A program made the translations under genes and the position numbers. From Pseudomonadales bacterium (GTDB taxonomy: Bacteria; Pseudomonadota; Gammaproteobacteria; Pseudomonadales; Azotimanducaceae), in NCBI GenBank assembly GCA_030749725.1, contig JASMJM010000109.1, positions 1-53,023 on the forward strand: a stretch of 53,023 nt of DNA, written 5' to 3'. Below are positions 24,272 to 32,826 of the stretch, piece after piece. Position 1 is the stretch's first letter; every line of letters begins with the position of its first letter. The notes under the pieces were generated by a model. It was not told the DNA's origin. It saw only the letters and a list, made by a program, of their open reading frames with translations, and made no database searches.

Positions 24272-27200
24272 TGCCACCCCTTCGACGAGTGATGCCACCC
24301 ATCACGGCATAATCGCCTGGTTCGCTCGCAATGGCGTAGCAGCAAACCTGCTGATGGGTATCATCATCGTGGTTGGTTTTATCTCCGCTGCATCCATCCG
24401 CACCCAGGCGTTGCCGGATCAGGAACTCGACAGGGTTACCGTGGAAGTTGCCTATCCAGGCGCGTCACCGGCAGAGGTGGAAACGGGAATCGTTGTACTG
24501 ATCGAAGACGCGCTACGCGAGATACAAGGGATCAGCGAATTTCAGTCCTTCTCCTTCGAGGGAGTGGGCAGGATCAATGTCGATGTGGATTCCGACTTCG
24601 AAGTTCAGTCATTGATGGATGAAGTGAAACTTGCCGTCGATCGAATACCAAATTTCCCCAACGAAATAGAACAGCCGCGCATTTACAAGAATCAAGTGAG
24701 CAGCACGGTGGTGTATGTTCAGTTGTTCGGCAATCTGAACGACAGAGAGCTAAAGGAACTGGCCATTCGCGTGCGGGATGAGATCCAGAGTCTACCCACT
24801 GTAACAGCTGCAAGAGTGTTCGGAGATAAGCCCTATGAGGTCAGTATAGAGTTTAGGAAATCGGTGTTGCAGCACTATGGGTTGACCCTGCAGCAGGTGG
24901 CCAGTGCCATCAGAAAATCTTCTCTGGACCTGCCGGCAGGCTCCATTAAGACAGATTCCGGAGACATTCTGCTGCGAACTCAGGGTCAGGCCTATGTGCA
25001 GAGTGATTTCGATGCCATTCCGCTCTTAGTGGACCCGAGTGGCGTGCGACTGACCCTCGGGGATATTGCAGAAGTTACCGACGGTTTCGCAGAGGTGGAC
25101 GTCTCTCTGCTGTTTGACAGTAAGCCAAGTGTAGGCATTGCCGTGGATGCCGTGGGTGACCAGAATGCGCTGACAATATCCAAGGAAGTAAGGAATTATG
25201 TTGCCCAGAAAGAGATGCTGCTGCCGGACGGCGTCAGTATCGCTGTGTGGGCGGACATTTCATTCTACCTTGATTCCACACTGCAGATGATGAGCGACAA
25301 TCTTGCCTACGGTGTTGTGCTGGTGCTGATCGTGCTGGGTATCTTCTTGCGGCTGGAACTGGCGTTCTGGGTAATTATCGGATTGCCGATCTGTTTTTTG
25401 GGCGCGGTTACCTTGATGCCGTTTGCAGAAATCAGTGTCAATATCATCAGTCTGTTCGGATTCATTCTGGTACTCGGAATCGTCGTCGATGATGCCATTA
25501 TCATCGGTGAGAGTGCACAGTCCTATGGCGAACGGGAAGGCCATTCAACCGAAAGCGTCATCAGGGGCGCTCAGCGGGTAGCCATGCCGGCCACCTTCGG
25601 TGTATTGACTACCATCGCTGCATTCATCCCCATGTTGATGATGGAGGGTCAGGTGGCTACTACAGCGGCAGCGATCGGTGGTGTGGTGGTACTTTGCCTA
25701 ATCTTTTCTCTGGTTGAATCGAAACTCATTCTCCCGGCCCACTTGGCACATATGGCCCCTATGCCGGCCGTCAATAGTAACGATCTGAGTGGGTGGCGTC
25801 TGCTGCAATGGAAGTTTGATGCTGCCTTTAAGAGGATGGTCGAGGAACGCTATAAACCGTTCCTGATCTACGCTGTCAGGCACCGCTATAATACCGTGGC
25901 TATCTTTGTCGCTGCCCTCCTTGTCGCCGTCGGGGTGGTTGCCAGTCCGTTAATACAGGTCGTGCTGTTTCCTCAGCTTCCCAGTGACTTTATTTCGGCA
26001 TCAGTCGATATCGTGGATGGTGCACCCACCTCCCAGACTGAAAAGATAGTCAGGGAAATGGCGAATCGAATCAGGGAGATAGACGATGAATATGGTGAAG
26101 ACGAGAAATTCCTGAAACACATGTTCGAGCGTGTCAGTGGCTCGAACGGGGGCGTTTTTGTCGAGTTGAGTAAGGGTGAAGACAGAGAGGTCAATGCGGT
26201 CGAGATAGCCGATGAATGGCGGCAAAGAGTCGGCGCCATTGCCGGGACCAAAAGCCTGCAGATAGTCGGTTCCACCGCCATAGGGGGAGGGACGACTTTC
26301 AACTTTCAATTGCTGAGCAATAGTCCGGATCAACTCAAAGATGCTGCCTTGGACTTGCAGGCGATGCTGCGTACGTACGACGGCGTATACGATATTGAAA
26401 GCAGCAGTGCCAGTGGTTCACAGGAGATCAGCCTCGTCATAAAACCCTCTGCAGAAGTGTTGGGGTTGACGCTGGACGATCTGGCCCGGCAGGTACGAGC
26501 AGCGTTTTATGGCATCGAAGCCCAGCGGATTCAAAGAGGCACGCAGGAAGTGAGGATCATGGTGCGCTATTCCCGTGAGGAGAGAATCTCCATCGGCAAT
26601 CTCGAATCCATGTATATCCGAACCGCCGATGGTGCCGAGGTACCCTTCAAATCCGTAGCTGATGCCCGCTTGCAGGAAAGCTATTCCAGCATCGTTCGCA
26701 ACAACGGTAAACGATCCGCCGTGATCTCAGCAAATGCGGATCTGACCAAGGTGGAACCGGGTCTGGTGGTATCCTCCGTGGCAGACAAGTTCGGAGCCAT
26801 TCTGGCGCAGAAGTATCCTGAAGTAGAACTCTCTCTGGGTGGCGCCAGTCGTGAACAGGTGGAGTTTATGGAACGGCTTGCCTACCTGGCCTTGCTGACG
26901 CTTTTTGTAATCTATGCACTGATGGCCATTCCACTCAAGTCCTACCTGCAACCCATGATCATCATGGGCGTAATTCCCTTCGGCATGATCGGTGCAGTGG
27001 TTGGGCATATCCTGGTGGGCATTCCCTTCAGTTTTCTCTCCCTGTTCGGGATCGTTGCGCTGTCCGGCGTGGTGGTCAACGACAGTATCATCATGGTCGA
27101 TTTCGTTAACACCGGCGTGGAGGAGGGAGACGACCTGGAGACGGCCGCCGTCAATGCAGGGACCCATCGAATCAGAGCGATCCTGCTGACCTCCCTGACG

Positions 27201-27452
27201 ACTTTCTTCGGTCTGCTACCAATGCTGCTGGAAGAAAGTTTGGCGGCTCAGAGCGTGCTGCCCATGGCGGTGTCGTTGGGCTTTGGCATTCTGTTTGCTA
27301 CGGTGATTACGCTGTTTCTGATACCTTGCCTGTATGTCATCCTGGTCGATGTGGATCGCAGCCGCATACAATTGTCTCACCACACCTATGAAACCATCCT
27401 GGCGGGAGGTGCCGACGGTATCTTGAAGCTTGCCAGTCCCAAGAAGCAGTGA
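24264..27452 (+). CDS. RND efflux permease (AcrB/HAE1-type), second system
   Basis: About 1062 residues from the ATG at 24264, chosen for its overlap with the adaptor stop (ATGAGTGA). TM1 follows early (GVAANLLMGIIIVVGFISAA). The TM4 proton-relay Asp409-Asp410 is in GIVVDDAIIIGESAQ, close to the family norm. The C-terminal half has GVVVNDSIIMVDFVN. It would form a tripartite pump with the preceding adaptor and an outer-membrane channel encoded elsewhere. This pair has the usual adaptor-first order, unlike the pump at 9.3 kb, so the two systems were acquired separately. Confidence 0.92.
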   Translation: MSDATPSTSDATHHGIIAWFARNGVAANLLMGIIIVVGFISAASIRTQALPDQELDRVTVEVAYPGASPAEVETGIVVLIEDALREIQGISEFQSFSFEGVGRINVDVDSDFEVQSLMDEVKLAVDRIPNFPNEIEQPRIYKNQVSSTVVYVQLFGNLNDRELKELAIRVRDEIQSLPTVTAARVFGDKPYEVSIEFRKSVLQHYGLTLQQVASAIRKSSLDLPAGSIKTDSGDILLRTQGQAYVQSDFDAIPLLVDPSGVRLTLGDIAEVTDGFAEVDVSLLFDSKPSVGIAVDAVGDQNALTISKEVRNYVAQKEMLLPDGVSIAVWADISFYLDSTLQMMSDNLAYGVVLVLIVLGIFLRLELAFWVIIGLPICFLGAVTLMPFAEISVNIISLFGFILVLGIVVDDAIIIGESAQSYGEREGHSTESVIRGAQRVAMPATFGVLTTIAAFIPMLMMEGQVATTAAAIGGVVVLCLIFSLVESKLILPAHLAHMAPMPAVNSNDLSGWRLLQWKFDAAFKRMVEERYKPFLIYAVRHRYNTVAIFVAALLVAVGVVASPLIQVVLFPQLPSDFISASVDIVDGAPTSQTEKIVREMANRIREIDDEYGEDEKFLKHMFERVSGSNGGVFVELSKGEDREVNAVEIADEWRQRVGAIAGTKSLQIVGSTAIGGGTTFNFQLLSNSPDQLKDAALDLQAMLRTYDGVYDIESSSASGSQEISLVIKPSAEVLGLTLDDLARQVRAAFYGIEAQRIQRGTQEVRIMVRYSREERISIGNLESMYIRTADGAEVPFKSVADARLQESYSSIVRNNGKRSAVISANADLTKVEPGLVVSSVADKFGAILAQKYPEVELSLGGASREQVEFMERLAYLALLTLFVIYALMAIPLKSYLQPMIIMGVIPFGMIGAVVGHILVGIPFSFLSLFGIVALSGVVVNDSIIMVDFVNTGVEEGDDLETAAVNAGTHRIRAILLTSLTTFFGLLPMLLEESLAAQSVLPMAVSLGFGILFATVITLFLIPCLYVILVDVDRSRIQLSHHTYETILAGGADGILKLASPKKQ

Positions 27453-27470
27453 GGTCCCTAGCGCAGTGTG

Positions 27471-28154
27471 CTACGTCTGCACGATTTTCTGTGCATTCTT
27501 AGTAAAGTTCTCGGCAGCTTTTTCGTCATCGATGATCCTGTCCAGTCTGGCAGGTACTTCGATCCCTCTCTGGCAGGCGGGCCTCAGACGCATGGCGTCG
27601 CGCCACCGTTTGAGATTGTCGAGTCCATCGGCGGAAACTCCCGACCACTTGTAGGTCCGTACCCAGCACCAGTTGGCGATATCGGCGATGGAGTAATCGT
27701 CCGCCAGCCATTCACTCTCGGAAAGGCGCCGCTCCAATACTTCAAACAGGCGGCGGGTCTCGTTCTGGTAGCGGCTGATGGCCGGTTGAATCTTTTCCGG
27801 GAAATAGCGGAAGAATACATTAGCCTGTCCCATCATGGGACCGATGCCGCCCATCTGAAACATCAACCATTGAATAACTCTGGAGCGCCCCTTGGGATCC
27901 GTTGGCAGCAGTCGACCGGTTTTCTCCGCCAGATAGATCATCAGGGCGCCGGTTTCGAAGACCGCGAAGTTATCCTCGTCCCGATCAACGATCGCCGGAA
28001 TCCGACCGTTTGGATTGATCTTCAGAAACGACTCCTGGTGCTGGTCACCCTTACCGAGATCGAGGGCATGTACCTCATAGGGCAGATCCAGCTCTTCGAG
28101 CGTGACGGACGCTTTCCAACCGTTCGGAGTTGATGCTGTGTATAGATCGATCAT
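27471..28154 (-). CDS. Glutathione S-transferase, Nu-class-like (YfcG/YghU type)
   Basis: A 227-residue two-domain GST. The N-terminal thioredoxin-like domain starts [14 protein letters not shown]; the TPNG motif is that of the YfcG/YghU group, which uses Thr and Asn near the glutathione thiol and often shows disulfide reductase activity. The cis-Pro is in NGRIPAIVD, and [11 protein letters not shown] binds the glutamyl part. The helical C-terminal domain holds SIADIANW, a common GST fold anchor. It ends 18 bp from the convergent RND permease. Confidence 0.92.
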   Translation of the reverse strand: MIDLYTASTPNGWKASVTLEELDLPYEVHALDLGKGDQHQESFLKINPNGRIPAIVDRDEDNFAVFETGALMIYLAEKTGRLLPTDPKGRSRVIQWLMFQMGGIGPMMGQANVFFRYFPEKIQPAISRYQNETRRLFEVLERRLSESEWLADDYSIADIANWCWVRTYKWSGVSADGLDNLKRWRDAMRLRPACQRGIEVPARLDRIIDDEKAAENFTKNAQKIVQT

Positions 28155-28338
28155 GACGACTCCCCGTCTTAAAGTGATGAGCGGATTGCACCCAGCCAGG
28201 GGTCAGTCCTGGCCAGTGCCCGATTTCCACAGACGCTATTGTAGAGGTTGCCATCGGATCTAGCGAGGATGAAGGGATGGGCCGGGTATTTCCGGATTGT
28301 CAGACTGCTTCATGGGTGGGTGAATGGGCGGATTCATG

Positions 28339-28357
28339 GATTGCCTTCCAGGCAATC
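28339..28357. promoter_or_regulatory. Perfect inverted repeat upstream of the decarboxylase-like gene
   Basis: Arms GATTGCCT and AGGCAATC with a 3-bp spacer lie 45 bp before the start at 28402, in the divergent region with the GST gene. No T-run follows. It may be an operator; the binding protein is unknown. Confidence 0.4.
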
Positions 28358-28401
28358 TTCAGTTAGCTTCTGATACCAGACTCGCTATTCGGAGAAATGA
28401 C

Positions 28402-29148
28402 ATGGCTCAGGAAGGAAGACTAACTGCGGACAAATTCGGATATAACACACCCGTTGACGCGCCCCTCTACGCAAAACCACCGATCGATTACCGTGATGTG
28501 CATGCCATATCGGTCACATACGAGACCGATCTGGATGCAGCCCTCGATTTGCTGCCGGAAGGTCTTGTCATCGAGCCGCCGGCATTGGCGACGCTGCTGT
28601 TCATCAATTATCCCTTCAGTACCCTCGGTCCCTATGATGAGACCATCCTGGCGCTCTCCTGTGTATTCGAAGGAACGCCGAGATCTTACATAGCCCATAT
28701 CGTAGTGAACAGCGAGATGCCCATGGCGGCGGGACGGGAGATTTGGGGATTTCCCAAGAAACTAGCCGACATCACGATCGAGACGGGTGCAGCCACCGAT
28801 CTGCTGTCGGCAAGAATGCAGCGACCGACGGGACATACGATCTGCAGCGCCGGAATCAGACCTGAAACTCCGCTGCAAGTGTCTGCAGAACCACAGGAGG
28901 GCCATTCACTGTCCCTGCGACTGATTCCAAGCCCGGTGGAGGGCGCCAAACCGTCTCTGGCTGAACTGGTTGAAACCCACTCCGTCACCACCATGAAACA
29001 GTCGTGGTCCGGCCCGGGTTGGGTGGAGTTCCATTCTCACTCACAGGTGGACCCATGGCACAAGCTGAAGGTGAAGGAGGTGGTCGCTGCCAACTATCGC
29101 ATTAACGACATGATCCTGGGGTTTGGCCGGGTGGTGCGAACCTATTGA
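28402..29148 (+). CDS. Acetoacetate decarboxylase-like protein
   Basis: About 248 residues. The motif EIWGFPKKLA carries the paired lysines of acetoacetate decarboxylase, of which the first forms the Schiff base. The fold is a beta cone. The ATG at 28402 has GGAGA upstream; an earlier ATG in frame has none. Many proteins of this family act on other keto acids or as cyclases, and the substrate here cannot be named. It is followed by an EthD-type protein and a serine hydrolase on the same strand, a combination that suggests breakdown or modification of a small organic acid. Confidence 0.85.
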   Translation: MAQEGRLTADKFGYNTPVDAPLYAKPPIDYRDVHAISVTYETDLDAALDLLPEGLVIEPPALATLLFINYPFSTLGPYDETILALSCVFEGTPRSYIAHIVVNSEMPMAAGREIWGFPKKLADITIETGAATDLLSARMQRPTGHTICSAGIRPETPLQVSAEPQEGHSLSLRLIPSPVEGAKPSLAELVETHSVTTMKQSWSGPGWVEFHSHSQVDPWHKLKVKEVVAANYRINDMILGFGRVVRTY

Positions 29149-29172
29149 GACGACCTCGCGGGAGAATTCGAC

Positions 29173-29958
29173 ATGTACAGACTGACTTACCTGCTGCGGC
29201 GCAATCCTGAATACTCCTTCGAGGATTTCCAGCAACACTGGCGAGAAGTCCACGGTCCGCTGGTAGCGCAACACGCTACAGCACTGAAAATCGTGCGCCA
29301 TGTTCAGGTGCACAACGTGGCGAATCCGGATGATGAAAAGCCGGCCCCGGCAAACTCTCCCCGCGGCCAGATGCTCAAACCCTACGACGGCGTAGAGGAA
29401 GTCTGGTTTCGCCACCGGGATGATGTGGTGCAGTCGCTGCAATCCAGCGAGGGTCAGGCAGCCCAGGCAGAACTACTGGCAGATGAGCAGAAATTCATCG
29501 ATCTGAAGCACTCGCCCGGCTGGTATTGCTATGAACTCCCCCAGATCAACCCGACTCCGGAAAATGTAATTGCTGCCCCGGGAGTCCCCATCTACAAGAC
29601 GTTCTATGTGTTCAACCATCATGCCAGCCAAACACTGCAGGAAGCGCAGCTCTACTGGCGTATGTATCACGGTCCCCTGGTACGCAGTTTCGGCCAGGCC
29701 ATTCGGGCACTGCGCTATGTTCAGGTGCACCGGTTGGACGATGACATGAACGAGACCTTTGCCGCAGCGAGGGGCACCGAGGACGCACCGTTCTGCGGCC
29801 ACGCGGAACTCTGGCACGATCGCTCATCATCTGCCGCGGCAACCCCGGAGGCGATCGCCGCAGGCCAGGCGCTGGCAGAGGACGAGAGTCTGTTTATAGA
29901 CTTTTCCCGTTCCTCCATCTGGTACGGGAAGGAGCATGTCCTGGTGGACAGGCGTTGA
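29173..29958 (+). CDS. Double EthD-domain protein
   Basis: 261 residues made of two related halves. The first has FQQHWREVHGPLV and RHVQVHNV; the second has AQLYWRMYHGPLVRSFGQ and RYVQVHRL. HGPL is the EthD signature. The halves are dimeric alpha+beta barrels fused in one chain. EthD proteins are needed in ether degradation and in polyketide-like ring formation, and often bind or decompose reactive small molecules. It begins 24 bp after the decarboxylase-like gene, with GGGAG just before. Confidence 0.85.
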   Translation: MYRLTYLLRRNPEYSFEDFQQHWREVHGPLVAQHATALKIVRHVQVHNVANPDDEKPAPANSPRGQMLKPYDGVEEVWFRHRDDVVQSLQSSEGQAAQAELLADEQKFIDLKHSPGWYCYELPQINPTPENVIAAPGVPIYKTFYVFNHHASQTLQEAQLYWRMYHGPLVRSFGQAIRALRYVQVHRLDDDMNETFAAARGTEDAPFCGHAELWHDRSSSAAATPEAIAAGQALAEDESLFIDFSRSSIWYGKEHVLVDRR

Positions 29959-30007
29959 CGGACTGAGATACAGCCTTCAGGAGACACCCCTTTCTTTGTC
30001 CTGCCAG

Positions 30008-30235
30008 TTCGGTTTCGCGCCGGATCGTCGTGCCAACGACGGAGTGACAAATATGCGTAAACGCTTCGGTTTTGCACCGGATAGTCATGCCAACGACAGA
30101 GTGACGAATACGCGCAAACGCTTCGGTTTCGCGCCGGATCGTCATGCCAACGACAGAGTCACAAATATGCGTAATCGCTTCGGTTTCGCACCGGATCGTC
30201 ATGCCAACGATAGAGTGACAAATATGCACAAACGC
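30008..30235. repeat. 57-bp tandem repeat, four copies
   Basis: Copies start at 30008, 30065, 30122 and 30179 with only a few base changes. The length is 19 codons, and the plus frame FGFAPDRHANDRVTN plus a basic MRKR-like end stays open through all four; the minus strand is open too. Each copy can offer an ATG followed by basic codons. The last ATG (30224) is the likely start of the serine hydrolase. Confidence 0.92.
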
Positions 30236-31513
30236 TTCGCTCACATCGCGGTTCTTTTTGTTTGTATCTGGACAGCGTCGGTGAGTTCTGCGCCATCGGA
30301 ATTCGAATCAGCTTCCAGCGTTGCTGAAACGCGCCACCAGCTCAGCGTGCTAAAAAAGGACGATATCTGGTGGGTCGTGAACGGCAGGGACATGGCGTGG
30401 AACTTCAAAAACCTGCATCGCATGTATGCAACGGTCAACGTCTACCGGGAGGGCCCGGTCCGTGAACTCACCTACAGCCTGATGCCGGAAATCAGCGCTT
30501 TCCGAGTGGATACACCAAACGGACCCATGGGCTACCTGGATTTTCTCGACAGTGAATTCTCAACCACGATGGGCATGGTCATTCTGCATAAGGGTAAGAT
30601 CGTCTTTGAACACTACCCGCGCATGCAGTCTTACGAAAAACCCATCTACTGGTCGGTAACCAAGGTATTCGTTTCCGCCCTGGTCGCCATTCTGGAAGAT
30701 GACGACTTGATCGATGTCAGCGCACCGATCGACCGCTATATACCGGAGTTGAAGGATTCCGATTTCTCCGGCATCAGGATCCGTAATATTCTCGATATGG
30801 CCACCGGCATCGACTGCCCCGAAGAGTATGAAGACAAGAACTCCTGCTATTACCGCTATTCGGTCACGGTCGGCGATGGCTACTGGGACGAGAAGTCTCC
30901 CGACAACCCCTACACCATGATCGCCAAGCTGAAAGTTGGGCACCATGCCCCGCAGGGCACCTCATTCTCGTACTCGGGCGTTAATACCTTCGTGCTGGCC
31001 TGGCTGGTGGAGAAGGTAGCCGGAATGCCCTTTCAGGATGCCCTGAGCCGCTACATCTGGAGCCGCATGGGAGCGGAAAGCGATGCAGCGTTCCTGGCAC
31101 CACGCTTCGGTGTACCAATCACCCATGGCGGCCTGTTAGCGCGGTTGCGAGACGTGGCGCGATTCGGCTTGTTGTATACCCCCAGTTACAAAGTCGTCAG
31201 CGACGATAAGATCATCTCCAATCGCCATGTGGAATTGATTAGCAATGGCGGCAATCCGGATTTGCTGGCCAATGCCAGGTACCGGTCTTTAGCCAGCGAC
31301 CGGGTCAAACACAATGTCTACCAGTGGGACAGGGTCTTCACCAATAACGATTTCTTTAAGGGTGGCTGGGCGGGTCAGGGCCTGCTTGTGAATCCGGATC
31401 GTGACTTGGTGGCGGTGTATACGGGATATTTCAAAGACGATGCTCACAGCGAAACACCACCCCTGTCGATGCTGCGCAAGGTGCTGGAAGGCGTCTTTGC
31501 CAAGAACCTATAG
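30224..31513 (+). CDS. Beta-lactamase-fold serine hydrolase, exported
   Basis: About 429 residues with the class C/NylB-like plan. The nucleophile Ser144 is in SVTK (Lys147), the second motif is YSGVN (Tyr250), and the third is GGWAGQG near the C-terminus. The start is taken at 30224, inside the last 57-bp repeat, because it gives a signal peptide with basic residues and a hydrophobic core (MHKRFAHIAVLFVCIW). Longer frames would put repeat peptides in front of the signal. Family members are esterases, amidases or penicillin-interacting enzymes; the substrate is unknown. Its stop overlaps the convergent pncA stop by 6 bp (CTATAG). Confidence 0.86.
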   Translation: MHKRFAHIAVLFVCIWTASVSSAPSEFESASSVAETRHQLSVLKKDDIWWVVNGRDMAWNFKNLHRMYATVNVYREGPVRELTYSLMPEISAFRVDTPNGPMGYLDFLDSEFSTTMGMVILHKGKIVFEHYPRMQSYEKPIYWSVTKVFVSALVAILEDDDLIDVSAPIDRYIPELKDSDFSGIRIRNILDMATGIDCPEEYEDKNSCYYRYSVTVGDGYWDEKSPDNPYTMIAKLKVGHHAPQGTSFSYSGVNTFVLAWLVEKVAGMPFQDALSRYIWSRMGAESDAAFLAPRFGVPITHGGLLARLRDVARFGLLYTPSYKVVSDDKIISNRHVELISNGGNPDLLANARYRSLASDRVKHNVYQWDRVFTNNDFFKGGWAGQGLLVNPDRDLVAVYTGYFKDDAHSETPPLSMLRKVLEGVFAKNL

Positions 31514-32122
31514 ATCAGCGGCGTGCACCATATTCGCACCGGCATCTGCCATGGCCTCTATGGCATTTGCCGCGTCGCCGGTCTGCCCTTCGACACCACG
31601 CACTCCTTCGAGGATCACATCGACTGCATATCCGAGTTGCAGTGCATCCAGTACAGTTGCCTTGATGCAGTAGTCGGTCGCCAGTCCCATTACCGTAATG
31701 CCGGTCACCCCTGCGTCCGTCAAGAACTCATCAAGGCCCGTCGCCAAGCGATGGCCGTTGTCGAAGAAGCCACTGTAGCTGTCGACTCCGCTGTCGGTCC
31801 CTTTCTGGAAAACGCGTTCGACCCGCGCCATGTCCAGCTCTGCAACAAACGCGGCACCTTCGCTATGCTGCACGCAGTGATCGGGCCAGAGGATCTGTTG
31901 GATCCCGTTTAGGTCGATAAAATCACCTACCTGACCCTCGGGATATTGGCTGGCAAAGGAACCGTGGTTCGCCGGATGCCAGTCCTGTGTCGCCACAATC
32001 CGGTCGAAGCGACCCATGATCCGGTTGGCGATCGGCACGACGAGTTCCCCTTGCGGAACCGCCAGCGCGCCACCGCTAACAAAATCGTTCTGAATATCCA
32101 CCAGCACCAGAGTTTTGTTCAT
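31508..32122 (-). CDS. pncA: Nicotinamidase
   Basis: A 204-residue cysteine hydrolase that turns nicotinamide into nicotinate for NAD salvage. The catalytic triad is visible: Asp9 in VDIQNDF, Lys108 in FQKG and Cys152 in ATDYCIKAT. Metal ligands are in QDWHPANH. The ATG at 32122 is used; a TTG upstream would overlap nrtR. It follows nrtR by 7 bp and completes the operon pncB-nrtR-pncA. Confidence 0.95.
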   Translation of the reverse strand: MNKTLVLVDIQNDFVSGGALAVPQGELVVPIANRIMGRFDRIVATQDWHPANHGSFASQYPEGQVGDFIDLNGIQQILWPDHCVQHSEGAAFVAELDMARVERVFQKGTDSGVDSYSGFFDNGHRLATGLDEFLTDAGVTGITVMGLATDYCIKATVLDALQLGYAVDVILEGVRGVEGQTGDAANAIEAMADAGANMVHAADL

Positions 32123-32129
32123 TGGATTA

Positions 32130-32819
32130 CTAAACCTCAAAGTTAAAGCCTTGTTTCTTCATACGATCATACTTTTCCTTGCTGAATCGGTACAGCCGGG
32201 CCGCCCGGTGAGCCACATCTGTCTCGGTCTGAGCAAGTTCCTGCAGAATTCCCATATTGAGGATCTTCTTGCGAAAGTTTCTTTTGTCCAATGCACGGCC
32301 GAGGATCTTCTCATACAAACGCTGCAGTTCTCTAACGGGGAACTTTCGCGGCAACAACTCAAAACCGATCGGCTGATATCTTATCTTTCCCCGCAATCTC
32401 TCACATGCCAGCTCGAGAATCTTAGCATGATCGAAAGCAAGCCGTGGCACTTCGGTCAATCCGAACCAGGCAACGCCTCTCGCATCCGTCGAGGCCCGAA
32501 CGGGGTGCTCTGACAGGTTAACGAGAGCGTAGTAGGCTGCGGTGATGACATGTTCCTGTGGATTGCGATCCGGGCTGCTGAAGGTGTATAGCTGTTCCAG
32601 AAACACCTGCCTCAGCCCGGTCTCCTCGGCAAGTTCACGACGGGCCGTGTCTTCCAGGGATTCGCCCACTCTGGCAAGACCGCCCGGTAGCCCCCACCGC
32701 CCCTTAAACGGCTCAAGAGCACGTTTGATCAGGAGGATTTTGAGATCCTCGGCGTCCAGACCGAACACCACACAGTCCGTGCTAAGGGCAGGGCGCGCAT
32801 GTGCATAGGTGAAAGGCAT
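32130..32819 (-). CDS. nrtR: NrtR-type Nudix transcription regulator of NAD metabolism
   Basis: About 229 residues with an N-terminal Nudix domain and a C-terminal winged helix, the plan of NrtR. The Nudix box (47-69) is complete (RELAEETGL), so ADP-ribose hydrolysis is possible, though many NrtR proteins have lost it. The C-terminal LDKRNFRKKIL is typical of the DNA-binding part. NrtR represses NAD synthesis genes and releases DNA when ADP-ribose binds. The gene lies between pncB and pncA, its usual targets. The longer frame upstream of 32819 overlaps pncB and is not used. Confidence 0.93.
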   Translation of the reverse strand: MPFTYAHARPALSTDCVVFGLDAEDLKILLIKRALEPFKGRWGLPGGLARVGESLEDTARRELAEETGLRQVFLEQLYTFSSPDRNPQEHVITAAYYALVNLSEHPVRASTDARGVAWFGLTEVPRLAFDHAKILELACERLRGKIRYQPIGFELLPRKFPVRELQRLYEKILGRALDKRNFRKKILNMGILQELAQTETDVAHRAARLYRFSKEKYDRMKKQGFNFEV

Positions 32820-32826
32820 TGGCGAC

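Noticed and set aside
24266-24300. Short direct repeat GAGTGATGCCACCC at the start of the second RND permease
   Set aside because: It only encodes a repeated SDAT tetrapeptide in the flexible N-terminus and has no further structure.
30008-30235. CRISPR array
   Set aside because: The 57-bp copies are contiguous with no spacers between them, and no cas gene is near.
29894-30244. Minus-strand repeat protein
   Set aside because: It is the antisense reading of the 57-bp repeat; its peptide repeats only reflect the DNA repeat and it has no ribosome site.
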